Source: Planctomycetaceae bacterium (lineage in GTDB: Bacteria; Planctomycetota; Phycisphaerae; Phycisphaerales; SM1A02). From it: 41,300 bases of DNA. Shown here in pieces: positions 15,430-23,208 of this stretch. The notes beneath the pieces are model-generated. The model saw only the letters and a program-made list of their open reading frames with translations. It was not told where the DNA came from and made no database searches. The number at the start of each line of letters is the position of its first letter. Within the stretch, counting starts at the first letter, position 1. Made by a program: the position numbers and the translations under genes. The stretch lies in contig NSIA01000077.1 of NCBI GenBank assembly GCA_002737585.1, positions 1 through 41,300 of the forward strand. The letters run 5' to 3'.

Positions 15430-16128
15430 ATGAGTAGCACGACCGACCCGAACCCGCGCCCAAAGCACGGCTCCGACCCAAGCGACCACGCTGAGGGCGG
15501 TTCAGCCGATCATGTTCCGGCCGAACAAAGTGGGAACCCCAGCGCCGCAGAGGCCCGAGACCAGCTTCCGTCTGAAAACGCTGAATTTCCGATACCCGTG
15601 AGCATCTCCATGTTGGTCGCCGACCAATACGGCGCGCTCCGTGCACTGGCCGAACGGCAAGTAAAGGCGGAACGGGCCCGGACCGGCCAACAGACGATCA
15701 GTCCGACATCGCTTCTTGGTGAAACGTTCCGGCGTCTCGTCCAACAAGAAACCAAGATCGCCAACTCCGACCACCTGGCTGCCATTGCCACGATGCTCTT
15801 TGTCCGCATCATTGCCGATCGCCGTCGTCGAAGACTGACGATCAAGCGCGGTGGAGGCGCCAAGCAGCTGCCCATCGGTGAAGAGCTCGCGGAGAGTGGC
15901 GCGCGATCCCCCGCTGAAGAATCCGCCCACATGTCGGATGTGGATGTCCTGCACGACAAGCTTGCTGAACTGGCACAGATTTCGCCACGCCGGGCGGAGG
16001 CGCTTTCGCTGCACATGATTGGTGGCATCACTATCCCCAACGTTGCCAAACTACTCAACGTCTCCGTCGCTACCGTGGAACGCGACTTAGCGCTCGCACG
16101 CGCGTGGCTTGCTGCGCAGATGCGGTGA
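15430..16128 (+). CDS. ECF-type RNA polymerase sigma factor (planctomycete family)
   Basis: This 232-residue protein has an acidic, disordered N-terminus (about 1-60: Pro, Ser, Glu and Asp rich) followed by an ECF sigma core. The region-2-like part is at about 75-135 (TSLLGETFRRLVQQETK, then a helix ending IIADRRRRRLT). The region-4 helix-turn-helix is at about 170-225 (LAQISPRRAEALSLHMIGGI, then IPNVAKLLNVSVATVERDLA and ARAWLAAQM). The LSPRxAE...GxxxxEIAxxLxVSxxTVxRDWxxARAWL pattern is that of planctomycete ECF sigma factors. No anti-sigma gene is adjacent. The long gap upstream suggests its own regulation. The start is the first ATG of the frame and has no clear Shine-Dalgarno. Confidence 0.82.
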   Translation: MSSTTDPNPRPKHGSDPSDHAEGGSADHVPAEQSGNPSAAEARDQLPSENAEFPIPVSISMLVADQYGALRALAERQVKAERARTGQQTISPTSLLGETFRRLVQQETKIANSDHLAAIATMLFVRIIADRRRRRLTIKRGGGAKQLPIGEELAESGARSPAEESAHMSDVDVLHDKLAELAQISPRRAEALSLHMIGGITIPNVAKLLNVSVATVERDLALARAWLAAQMR

Positions 16129-16135
16129 TGTAATG

Positions 16136-16253
16136 GGAGATGAGATGAGATGAGATGAGATGAGATGAGAGGAGATGAGGTGCGGTGCGGCGCGGCGCGG
16201 TGCGGCGCGGTGCGGTGCGTGCGGCGATACCGTGCCGTGCCGTGCGGCGCGGG
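16136..16253. repeat. Pentanucleotide satellite (TGAGA then TGCGG/CGCGG)
   Basis: Sixteen 5-nt units run in one register from 16136 to 16215: GGAGA, six TGAGA, GGAGA, TGAGG, then TGCGG/CGCGG units. After a one-base slip near 16220 they continue as TGCGG, TGCCG and CGCGG units to about 16253. The tract fills the space between the ECF sigma stop and the convergent GAF gene. Confidence 0.9.
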
Positions 16254-16264
16254 GCAGAAACTGC

Positions 16265-16720
16265 TTACTCCGGAACCGGCCGGAACCGCACTAACGACGA
16301 CCCACACTCGATCAACTGTGCCGTCTCTTCGTCAGTAAAGGTTCGTTCGCCGATATTCGCAATGCCGAGTGTCCCTACAAGTGCGGCGCCACTTCGGACA
16401 GGCACCACGATCGAACCCGCTAGGCCGAGCGAGCGCGCCGCGGGCTGCACTACTCCGGAACCATCGCGGTTCAGGTTGCACCACGAAACTGGCTCGTTCA
16501 ATTCGGCACAGACCCCCGCCATGCCCTTGCCTATTGGAATGATGCGGATGTGTTCCATGACCGGGGGTGGGATGGCTCCGTGGAACGCTGCCAAGTGAAG
16601 CATGCCATCGGTGCCGAGAAAGTGCAGCGTGCCGGTGTGGGCCGCGAACGTTCGAATAACCGCCGCAAGAGCGACGGTGGCGTCCGTTGCCAAGGCGATG
16701 TCTGAGGGAATCGTTGTCAT
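16265..16720 (-). CDS. GAF-domain protein
   Basis: From the ATG at 16720 this is a 151-residue single GAF domain (a TTG at 16741 would add seven residues). The core reads TGTLHFLGTDGMLHLAAFHG, then IPIGKGMAGVCAELNEPVSW, IVVPVRSGAALVGTLGIANI and FTDEETAQLIECG, the usual strand order of GAF domains that bind small molecules. No output domain is attached, so it is either a stand-alone sensor or a free-Met-(R)-sulfoxide-reductase-like enzyme; the conserved cysteines of that enzyme (fRMsr) are not all evident. It starts 30 bp after the aroC stop and is probably co-transcribed with aroC. Confidence 0.8.
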   Translation of the reverse strand: MTTIPSDIALATDATVALAAVIRTFAAHTGTLHFLGTDGMLHLAAFHGAIPPPVMEHIRIIPIGKGMAGVCAELNEPVSWCNLNRDGSGVVQPAARSLGLAGSIVVPVRSGAALVGTLGIANIGERTFTDEETAQLIECGSSLVRFRPVPE

Positions 16721-16750
16721 AGCAATCTCGCTTGTATCCAAGATGCTGAA

Positions 16751-17920
16751 TCACTCGTGGGCGTGCAGTGCGCGCGCCAACTGCATGGTGGCGTCAAAGT
16801 GCGCGCGGACTTCAGTCATGGAATCACCACCAAATTTAGCGAGAAATGCTGCCGCAATTTCAAACGCAACCACGCACTCCATCACCACACTCGCAGCGGC
16901 AATGGCACTGACATCACTGCGCTCGTACTGACTCTGTACCGATTCATGCGTGGCAAGGTCAACGCTGGGCATACCGCGCAGGAGCGTCGCTATTGGCTTC
17001 ATCGTGCCGCGAACCACCACCGGCATACCGTTGGTCATGCCGCCTTCCAGTCCGCCCGCGTTGTTACTGGGGCGAGTGAATCCCAGATGCGATTCGCCGG
17101 CCAGTGACCGGTCGTATGCGATTGGGTCATGCACTTGACTGCCGAAATGCCACGCGCAATCGGCACCCATACCGATTTCAACGGCTTTGAATGCTTGAAT
17201 ACCCATGACGGCAGCAGCTAATCGCGAGTCGAGGCGCTCATTCCACTGCACGCATGTACCGAGGCCGGGCGGAACACCCAGGACATGCACCTCAACGCGA
17301 CCTCCCACGGTGTCCTGTTCCACCTTGGCCTTGTGTATGTGATCGATGATCCGCGCGCCTGTTTCCGAGTCTGGGCAGTACACGTCACTGGCGTCGCGCG
17401 CGGCCCGCAGTTCGGGCAATGATTCTGCGTCCACCTCTACGACACAGGTGGCATCGATGGCGCCGCTTACAAACCCAAAGACTTCGATTCCAAATTCGCG
17501 CAAGAACACTTGGGCGAGCGCACCCGCTGCAACGCGTGCTGCTGTTTCCCGCGCACTGGCGCGTTCCAGCGTGCCACGACAATCCTGGGTCAACCACTTG
17601 AGACTGCCCGCAAGGTCGGCGTGACCGGGCCGCGGGCGAGTGACCGGCGGCGTCTTGACGGCGTCATCAAGCCGGCTGTCCTTGTTGACAATCTCAAGTA
17701 CCACTGGCGACCCAAGTGTCACGCCGGCGCGCACACCGGTCAACAACCGCACGACATCGGTCTCGATGCGCTGCCTTCCACCACGGCCGTAGCCACCCTG
17801 ACGGCGCGCGAGTTCCGCATTGATGAATGTGGTGTCGATGGCCAGCCCTGCAGGAAGTCCTTCCACAAACGCCAAGGTTGTTGGTCCGTGAGACTCGCCA
17901 GCAGTGCGGTAGGTCAGCAT
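16751..17920 (-). CDS. aroC: Chorismate synthase
   Basis: I chose the ATG at 17920 (389 aa) because the product then starts MLTYRTAGESHGP, the standard AroC N-terminus, and TATCCT lies 8 nt upstream. Other signatures are RRQGGYGRGGRQRIETD (FMN and substrate site), RPGHADLAGSLKW, ERASARETAARVAAGALA and NNAGGLEGGMTNGMPVVVRG. The enzyme makes chorismate from EPSP using reduced FMN, the last step of the shikimate pathway. The fused aroD-aroE gene lies 2 kb away on the same strand. Length and motifs are normal. Confidence 0.97.
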   Translation of the reverse strand: MLTYRTAGESHGPTTLAFVEGLPAGLAIDTTFINAELARRQGGYGRGGRQRIETDVVRLLTGVRAGVTLGSPVVLEIVNKDSRLDDAVKTPPVTRPRPGHADLAGSLKWLTQDCRGTLERASARETAARVAAGALAQVFLREFGIEVFGFVSGAIDATCVVEVDAESLPELRAARDASDVYCPDSETGARIIDHIHKAKVEQDTVGGRVEVHVLGVPPGLGTCVQWNERLDSRLAAAVMGIQAFKAVEIGMGADCAWHFGSQVHDPIAYDRSLAGESHLGFTRPSNNAGGLEGGMTNGMPVVVRGTMKPIATLLRGMPSVDLATHESVQSQYERSDVSAIAAASVVMECVVAFEIAAAFLAKFGGDSMTEVRAHFDATMQLARALHAHE

Positions 17921-17928
17921 GGATTGCA

Positions 17929-17934
17929 AGGATA
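17929..17934 (-). promoter_or_regulatory. -10 box for aroC, leaderless arrangement
   Basis: On the minus strand TATCCT ends 8 nt before the aroC ATG at 17920, with no Shine-Dalgarno between. Confidence 0.4.
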
Positions 17935-18016
17935 TCCACGTTGCCACGTTGAAACGAGATGTGCTGCCGTCCCCATGCGTATGCCATGGGCAATCACTTG
18001 CTACACCATGCAGAAC

Positions 18017-19903
18017 ATGTCAGTCGATCCACATGAGCATCTCGTTCCCGCTGCCACTACTGCGAGCCACGAAACGCGCGATTTTTCTGAGGTCGCTGCG
18101 GTTGAATCACCTGTTCCGCATGGCGCTGAGCGCACTGCACCGCTCGGAATGTTCCGCGACCCGGCGTGGTGCATCGCACTTGCGGCGGTGATTGCGTTGG
18201 CGTGGTTCGTACGCGGAACGATGCTTTTTCGTGGCGCGGTGCCGGCAGGAATGGATGCTGGTTACTACGCGGTACAAGCACGGGATTTGCTGGAGCGCGG
18301 ATCCCTTCGATGGGCCGATGTTCCTATCACCTTTCTGGTTGACGCGGTGGTTGCCAAATGCTTGATGGTCACGCTTGGGTGGGACATCGACACCGCCACT
18401 CTCTTTGCCTCCCGCATCGTGGATGCTTTGGCGGAACCGATGGTGGCGATTCCCTTGTTCATCGCGGCGTGGATCTTCGCGGGTGGGAAGCGCAGCATGA
18501 TTCCGGGGGCTATCGCTGTTGGATTGGCCGTCACCGTGAGCGCTCCACTGCTACGGATGGTTGGTGACTTTGAGAAGCAATCAATGGCGTATGTGTTTAT
18601 GGCAGGAACATGGATATGCGGATGGATCGCGATGCGGTCGGAAAGTGGACGCGGTGCGAAGCGCTGGTGGGTCGTCGCGGCGTTACTGCTGGTGATGGCG
18701 GCGCTTACGCACGCGGGCACATTCGCTGCAACGGCACTTGGTGCAGCGTTGATGCTGGGGGTTCGGGCGGTGCGGGGAGGAGTCGATCGAAGAAAGGTGG
18801 TACGCGCGGCGGTCGTACTGATGGCGATCGGAGCGGTGTCATTCGGCGCGGTGTGGTGGCTAGCGCCGGGCAAGGCGACAGCGATCATGAAGTTGCCGAT
18901 CACCCTCATCACCCCCGAACAAATTGGTCCGGGAGGACCGGGACGATTTTCGCGCGAAAGCGACCAAGAAATTGGTCCGGGGGGATCGGGACGAATTTTC
19001 ATGGGTGAAGGAGGCGCACGCGGTCCAGGGGGGTCGGGAGGACCGGGAGGACCGGGAGGACCGGGAGGACCGGGAGGACCGGGAGGATTATTGATGGGGG
19101 CGGTTTGGATCGGGGCTGTGCTGCTCGGGACTGCACTCCTCGCGCGGGCCACGCGATCACTCACGCGAACAGTCGCCGATGAAGCACTCGTGATTGGCAT
19201 GTTCTTTACAGCTGCATGCCTCGTCTGCCCCATCTTCAGCGGAGATCACATGATGCGACTTGCGCTGATGGTGCCCGTACCAATGGCATGCATAGCGGTG
19301 TACTTACTTTGTACAAGCAGACGACCCGTGATTCGAATTGTGCAGTGGTCCGTATCAGCCGTCGCAGCAGTATTCCTTGTTGTCAGTGCCACCAACCACA
19401 TGCATGGGCGGCTCATGGAAACCATCAGTGATGAGGGCTATGCGGACCTACGTTCGTGGCGCACAGAACTGATCCCCGGTGATCAAGCGGTCGTTGCGGC
19501 TCGGCATGGATTGGAATTCTGGGCGGCGTTTGCAATGGATACACACGGGCGCTGGGGCACACTCAAGGACTCGGACTTCGATCAGTACGAACGCCTCTAT
19601 GTGTTAGAAACACGGCGCGGACCGAACGGGCCACGCGGTGGTCCTGGCCCGAGGCCTGGTGCTGGCGCTGATCGTGGGCCCGGCCCCGGTCGTGGACCTG
19701 GTCGCGGTCCTGGCCCCGGTCGCGGTCCCGGCCGCGGCCCTGGTCGCGGACGAGACCCAATGGCCGATCCGGTCATTCCGGCGGAAGCACTCATCGTGAA
19801 ACAGTCCGATCAGTTCACGCTGTGGGAAGTTCCAAAGTCAGCGCGCGAATCGTTCAGCGCCGGCCCAGACAGCATGGGCCGCACTCGCCCCGCGGAGCAG
19901 TAA
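18017..19903 (+). CDS. Multi-pass membrane protein, GT-C glycosyltransferase-like, with Gly-rich inserts
   Basis: From the ATG at 18017 the protein has 628 residues; in-frame ATGs at 17975, 17981 and 18008 are alternatives. CACCAT ends 7 nt before 18017, a weaker match to the leaderless pattern. TM1 (AWCIALAAVIALAWFVRG) is followed by a loop GMDAGYYAVQARDLLERGSL, like the Asp-x-x-Tyr-Tyr loop of GT-C family enzymes. About nine further helices follow. Between two helices a soluble loop (about residues 300-357) holds IGPGGPGRFSRE, a similar copy IGPGGSGRIFMGE and a GGP repeat. A C-terminal domain contains a second low-complexity run of GPGRGPGR units (about 540-575). Function is inferred only from topology. 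Divergent from aroC. Confidence 0.6.
   Translation: MSVDPHEHLVPAATTASHETRDFSEVAAVESPVPHGAERTAPLGMFRDPAWCIALAAVIALAWFVRGTMLFRGAVPAGMDAGYYAVQARDLLERGSLRWADVPITFLVDAVVAKCLMVTLGWDIDTATLFASRIVDALAEPMVAIPLFIAAWIFAGGKRSMIPGAIAVGLAVTVSAPLLRMVGDFEKQSMAYVFMAGTWICGWIAMRSESGRGAKRWWVVAALLLVMAALTHAGTFAATALGAALMLGVRAVRGGVDRRKVVRAAVVLMAIGAVSFGAVWWLAPGKATAIMKLPITLITPEQIGPGGPGRFSRESDQEIGPGGSGRIFMGEGGARGPGGSGGPGGPGGPGGPGGPGGLLMGAVWIGAVLLGTALLARATRSLTRTVADEALVIGMFFTAACLVCPIFSGDHMMRLALMVPVPMACIAVYLLCTSRRPVIRIVQWSVSAVAAVFLVVSATNHMHGRLMETISDEGYADLRSWRTELIPGDQAVVAARHGLEFWAAFAMDTHGRWGTLKDSDFDQYERLYVLETRRGPNGPRGGPGPRPGAGADRGPGPGRGPGRGPGPGRGPGRGPGRGRDPMADPVIPAEALIVKQSDQFTLWEVPKSARESFSAGPDSMGRTRPAEQ
19036..19087 (+). 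repeat. 9-bp in-frame tandem repeat (GGGAGGACC)
   Basis: Five perfect copies (19036-19080) plus 7 bases of a sixth encode a Gly-Gly-Pro run in a loop of the membrane protein. The same motif recurs singly at about 18931 and 19025, inside two imperfect copies of a segment starting ATTGGTCCGGG (18923 and 18971). Slippage growth from a short seed is the likely origin. Confidence 0.9.
19636..19755 (+). repeat. Degenerate Gly-Pro-Gly-Arg coding repeat
   Basis: About 120 bp of CCTGGTCGCGG/CCCGGTCGCGG units encode GPGRGPGR-type sequence in the C-terminal part of the same membrane protein. Third-base changes break up the DNA repeat while keeping the peptide pattern, unlike the almost exact 9-bp repeat at 19036. 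Confidence 0.8.
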
Positions 19904-19937
19904 ACCGCCTGTTTCGCCACGGATGTGTGACTTACTC

Positions 19938-21581
19938 TCAATCCGTATGCCACAAGCGGAACTGTCTCTCCGCCTGCTTGGTGAACATGACCCAACCATC
20001 AACCGTGCGCGCGCCGCATGAGCGCGCATAAACAAGGAGTGGCGTCTCAAGCGGTGCATACACGGTATCCATGACCGTAACGCTGTCATCAAGATGAACA
20101 TCGCCAGCGAGTGGATTGCCCTGTGGGTCCGATCCGCCTTGCATACCCACCGGCGTGCAATTGACAAATGCATGAAAGCCGCCACTGCCGAGTTCTGCAG
20201 TTCGCCCTGCAATGATCGATCCTGCAACCGCATCGCTATTGCCAAGCCCGCCTGCCGCGTTGCGTGCCTGCGCAGCAGCTTCTTGCAACTGCGCACACAT
20301 CCGACGCGCCCGATCTTCATTGCGGTTGAAGACCACCACCTGCGCGCCCTCATCCGCTAGTCCAACAGCAACCGCACGAGCAACCCCACCAGCACCAAGT
20401 ACGGCAATGCGTTTCCCGCGCAGCGCCGCGCGTTCGATCCCCATACCGTACGTCAGCGCATCCACTGCAGCAGGCGCGTCAGTATTAGCGCAATGCAACG
20501 CACCTGCTGCATTCAGATACAGCGTGTTTGCTGCACCAATGCGTGCCGCAAGCGCCTCGACGTAACCGCCCTGCTCAGTCACAAATCGCACCAAGTGCTC
20601 CTTGTGGGGAATCGTCACACACGCACCACGGAAGTCAAGCGGCGCAAATGCCAACAGCTCCGCAACGGTCGCCTTGAAATGTTCATACTCCGGCGGAATT
20701 GGCATCGGAAGCAGCACTGCATTACGCCCAGCCGCCCGAAACCATTCGTTGTGCACGTGCGGACTCCGCGAGTGACTGACCGGCCAACCGATCACGCCAA
20801 AGACACGCGTGGCTGAATCAATGCTCCGAAACCCGTACAGATTGACCATGTCCTGCACCGAAACTTGCCCCGGCGCTGTCCCAGCTGCGTTTGCTGCGGC
20901 GCGCTGTGCATCGGAATCACTCCCTGCATGTGCGAAGGTAAGAAATGCGCCAAACTTCGGCGCAAGAACGCGGCTCATCAGCCCAGGTTCGCCCATGCAC
21001 AACACCACTGCTGGCTTCACGCGTGTGGCGAGCAACTCGAAGGCTTCAATGTTGTCGCGCACACTGCGCGCACGCCATGCGACCTTTGCCACGGCGCACG
21101 CGTCCGCCTCCGCCATGGCCGTCCACTGACGAAGCAGTGCCGCGGGGCGGCCTTCAAAGTCATGCGCGCTCAAGATCAATCGCGTGCCCACCGTACGCAC
21201 TTGGCCAGGGTGTTCGACACAGAGTTCCAATTTTTGTCGCACATTCGCGCTGCGCTGCAGATCCGCGAGTTCAAAGTCAATGTAGGTGGGCGCCACTTCG
21301 CCGCTCGCGGTGCAAAGTGCCTCTAAAAAACTGACGCGATCCGTTTCGTCACCACGCCACTCGCCGCCCTCACGAGCGCCACGGATAGTCACGATGCACG
21401 GCACCGGCGATTCACGCACCAAGGTCCGCACATGGCGCAATGCGTCCTCACATTCTGCCAACGCGTCGACGCGCCATTCCACCATGTCAGCACCATGCTC
21501 AACTGCACGACGCGCATCGGCAAGCGCAACGTGGATCTCATCGGGGGCTTCAACGGAAATTGACACGCAAAGGTGAGTCAC
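19938..21581 (-). CDS. aroDE: Bifunctional type I 3-dehydroquinate dehydratase / shikimate dehydrogenase
   Basis: The gene encodes a two-enzyme fusion of 547 residues. I chose the GTG at 21581 because TAGGAT lies 7 nt upstream and the AroD fold starts just after; a TTG at 21629 would add 16 residues. Residues about 1-235 are type I dehydroquinase: EWRVDAL, SAHDF with catalytic His140, and KVAWRA with the Schiff-base Lys166. Residues about 257-547 are shikimate dehydrogenase: GVIGWPVSHSRSPHVHN, TIPHKEHL with Lys327, ANTDAPA with Asp368, VLGAGGVARAVAVGL for NADP(H) and NCTPVGMQ. The order AroD-AroE is that of plant and chlamydial fusions. It performs steps three and four of the shikimate pathway. 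The C-terminus ends RQFRLW, as in AroE. Confidence 0.95.
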   Translation of the reverse strand: MTHLCVSISVEAPDEIHVALADARRAVEHGADMVEWRVDALAECEDALRHVRTLVRESPVPCIVTIRGAREGGEWRGDETDRVSFLEALCTASGEVAPTYIDFELADLQRSANVRQKLELCVEHPGQVRTVGTRLILSAHDFEGRPAALLRQWTAMAEADACAVAKVAWRARSVRDNIEAFELLATRVKPAVVLCMGEPGLMSRVLAPKFGAFLTFAHAGSDSDAQRAAANAAGTAPGQVSVQDMVNLYGFRSIDSATRVFGVIGWPVSHSRSPHVHNEWFRAAGRNAVLLPMPIPPEYEHFKATVAELLAFAPLDFRGACVTIPHKEHLVRFVTEQGGYVEALAARIGAANTLYLNAAGALHCANTDAPAAVDALTYGMGIERAALRGKRIAVLGAGGVARAVAVGLADEGAQVVVFNRNEDRARRMCAQLQEAAAQARNAAGGLGNSDAVAGSIIAGRTAELGSGGFHAFVNCTPVGMQGGSDPQGNPLAGDVHLDDSVTVMDTVYAPLETPLLVYARSCGARTVDGWVMFTKQAERQFRLWHTD

Positions 21582-21588
21582 GGGCGGA

Positions 21589-21594
21589 ATCCTA
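21589..21594 (-). promoter_or_regulatory. -10 box for aroDE, leaderless arrangement
   Basis: On the minus strand TAGGAT ends 7 nt before the GTG at 21581. It lies 20 bp from the opposite-strand box of the divergent gene, so the two promoters are almost back to back. Confidence 0.45.
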
Positions 21595-21614
21595 CGGCGT
21601 GCGGCGTTGGCAGT

Positions 21615-21620
21615 TACGAT
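21615..21620 (+). promoter_or_regulatory. -10 box for the gene at 21629, leaderless arrangement
   Basis: TACGAT ends 8 nt before the ATG at 21629, with no Shine-Dalgarno in the spacer TCCACCCA. Confidence 0.45.
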
Positions 21621-21628
21621 TCCACCCA

Positions 21629-22240
21629 ATGACCGACGAGATTGCCGAAGAGGCCTACCAGTTCATGCGCGCGCACCTGTACGGAAAGATTCGCTTCGGC
21701 GAGGATCGTGTGGATATTCGCGTGGCGCCAACCGCCAGTGGCCACTTGGTGGCTTCAGTCATGGTGGCTATGTTGCGCTCGGTAGACACCGTGTTGGAGC
21801 TGCCTGACGACAGTGATGACGCGCTGGTCTTACAAGTGACCCTTGAGCAGATTGACGAGAATGGCCCGGATGGCGCCATCTGCGATCGCTGGTGCATCTA
21901 TCACGGCGAGCCGCCAGATGTCCGATGGGCGCGCATGCAAATCGATGCCGCACGATTCAAGGGCTACTTCATCGATGGCCAAGCGCTCATGCGCGAGAAT
22001 CCGTTTGCATCTCAAGAGGGCGCGCTCTGCAAGGAACTCAATAGCTCTTGCCAAGAGTTGGTGATTCGCGCGGCACGAGCATCCGGTGAACACCTACTCA
22101 TTGACCCAAAGGTGGTTGGTGTCGACCCATGGGGCATTGATGCGCGCGCCCAACTCGGAATTGCACGAATTTCAGCCAATCCAGCCCTTGCGTCTGCAAA
22201 CAACGTCAAACCGTGGCTGACAGAACAAGCCGCTGGGTGA
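21629..22240 (+). CDS. Conserved-looking protein of unknown function
   Basis: This 203-residue soluble protein has no signal peptide or membrane helix. It is acidic in the first half. The pattern is an N-terminal helix (EEAYQFMRAHLYG), then strands around GHLVASVMVAMLRSVDTVLE and ALVLQVTLEQID, a central helix and a C-terminal LIDPKVVGVDPWGIDARAQL. The V-G-V-D-P-x-G-I-D phrase recalls FMN-binding split-barrel (pyridoxamine-oxidase-like) proteins, but the match is weak and I do not assign it. It sits between divergent aroDE and phhA, 72 bp before phhA, which has its own promoter-like box. Confidence 0.6.
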   Translation: MTDEIAEEAYQFMRAHLYGKIRFGEDRVDIRVAPTASGHLVASVMVAMLRSVDTVLELPDDSDDALVLQVTLEQIDENGPDGAICDRWCIYHGEPPDVRWARMQIDAARFKGYFIDGQALMRENPFASQEGALCKELNSSCQELVIRAARASGEHLLIDPKVVGVDPWGIDARAQLGIARISANPALASANNVKPWLTEQAAG

Positions 22241-22267
22241 GGGCTTCGCGCGCCGTACGCGCCCGCT

Positions 22268-22273
22268 TAGACT
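22268..22273 (+). promoter_or_regulatory. -10 box upstream of phhA
   Basis: TAGACT in the context CGCTTAGACTG lies 39 nt before the phhA ATG. Here the gene has a leader with a Shine-Dalgarno (AAGGAA), so this is not a leaderless case. Confidence 0.4.
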
Positions 22274-22312
22274 GATCGTTCATCAATTCGATGTCCACGA
22301 AGGAAACTACCG

Positions 22313-23176
22313 ATGGCCCAAGGAATGTCCGGCAATCTGAACCACGCGATGATTGATGGGCCGCAAGGCAAAGCGGCTCAGGAGTACGCCAACCAATTTG
22401 GTGCGCCTGGCTTCCACGACATTACCAAGGCGTACATCGGACAGAATTACGGTGGGTATACGGCGGAGAACCAGGAAACATGGCGGGTTCTCTACGACCG
22501 GCAAATGCTGTACTTGGCAAACAATGCCAGCGAGGTTTACCTCCACGGCGCACGCAGCATTAACCTCGTTCGTGACCACATCCCTTACCTTGAGGGACCG
22601 CAGTCGGTGAACACGTTCTTGATGCCACTCACTGGTTGGCAGAGCAAGGCTGTTCCTGGCTATTTGCCGGCCAAGGCATTCTTTGCGTGCCTTGCTCGCC
22701 GCGAATTCCCGACCACCATCGTGATTCGTTCGCGCGAATCTATTGACTACTTACCTGAGCCAGACATCTTCCATGACATCTTTGGACATGTCCCGTTGCA
22801 TGCAGACCCCATCTTTGCCGACTTCCTGCAGACCTATGGCAAGGCTGCGGTCAGCACTGATGATCCGCACCACACCGAACGCCTTGCGCGTCTCTTCTGG
22901 TTCACCGTGGAGTTTGGTCTGATCCGCGAAGGCGGGCGGAATCGACTGTATGGAAGTGGACTGATTTCCAGTCCCGGCGAAAGTGCGCACGCCCTCGACT
23001 CCAAGGATGTCGACCGCCGTCCGTTCGACCTTGAGACGGTCTGCAACACGTCGTTTGAAATCGATCATTACCAGCCGATTCTCTATGTTCTGGAGAGCTT
23101 CGACCAACTGCGTGATGCCATGAACACCTACGCGCAGCGACTTCTGGACCCAGCGCGTCGACCCGTGAACGCCTAA
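22313..23176 (+). CDS. phhA: Phenylalanine-4-hydroxylase
   Basis: This 287-residue protein matches bacterial single-domain aromatic amino-acid hydroxylases. The iron ligands are His154 and His159 in EPDIFHDIFGHVPLH and Glu200 in WFTVEFGLI. PYLEGPQSVN, the pterin-side FFACLARREFP and the C-terminal YGSGLISSPGE are also as in the family. It converts phenylalanine to tyrosine using tetrahydropterin and O2. The ATG at 22313 follows AAGGAA with good spacing. A pterin carbinolamine dehydratase (phhB), the usual recycling partner, is not seen in this window. Close to aroC and aroDE, so tyrosine supply or phenylalanine breakdown are both possible roles. Confidence 0.95.
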   Translation: MAQGMSGNLNHAMIDGPQGKAAQEYANQFGAPGFHDITKAYIGQNYGGYTAENQETWRVLYDRQMLYLANNASEVYLHGARSINLVRDHIPYLEGPQSVNTFLMPLTGWQSKAVPGYLPAKAFFACLARREFPTTIVIRSRESIDYLPEPDIFHDIFGHVPLHADPIFADFLQTYGKAAVSTDDPHHTERLARLFWFTVEFGLIREGGRNRLYGSGLISSPGESAHALDSKDVDRRPFDLETVCNTSFEIDHYQPILYVLESFDQLRDAMNTYAQRLLDPARRPVNA

Positions 23177-23195
23177 GTAGCGCGAACGTCACCGC

Positions 23196-23201
23196 TACAC
23201 T
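23196..23201 (+). promoter_or_regulatory. -10 box for the RND efflux operon, leaderless arrangement
   Basis: TACACT ends 7 nt before the ATG at 23209, in the 32-bp gap after phhA. There is no Shine-Dalgarno in CCGCGCA. Confidence 0.5.
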
Positions 23202-23208
23202 CCGCGCA

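Noticed and set aside
19036..19087. Regular short repeats considered as a CRISPR array
   Set aside because: The 9-bp units are contiguous with no spacers and stay in frame within a coding gene.
18265..19233. Minus-strand frame (322 codons) rich in Pro and Gly opposite the membrane protein
   Set aside because: The Gly-Pro run is just the reverse reading of the 9-bp repeat; the rest lacks domains and a plausible start.
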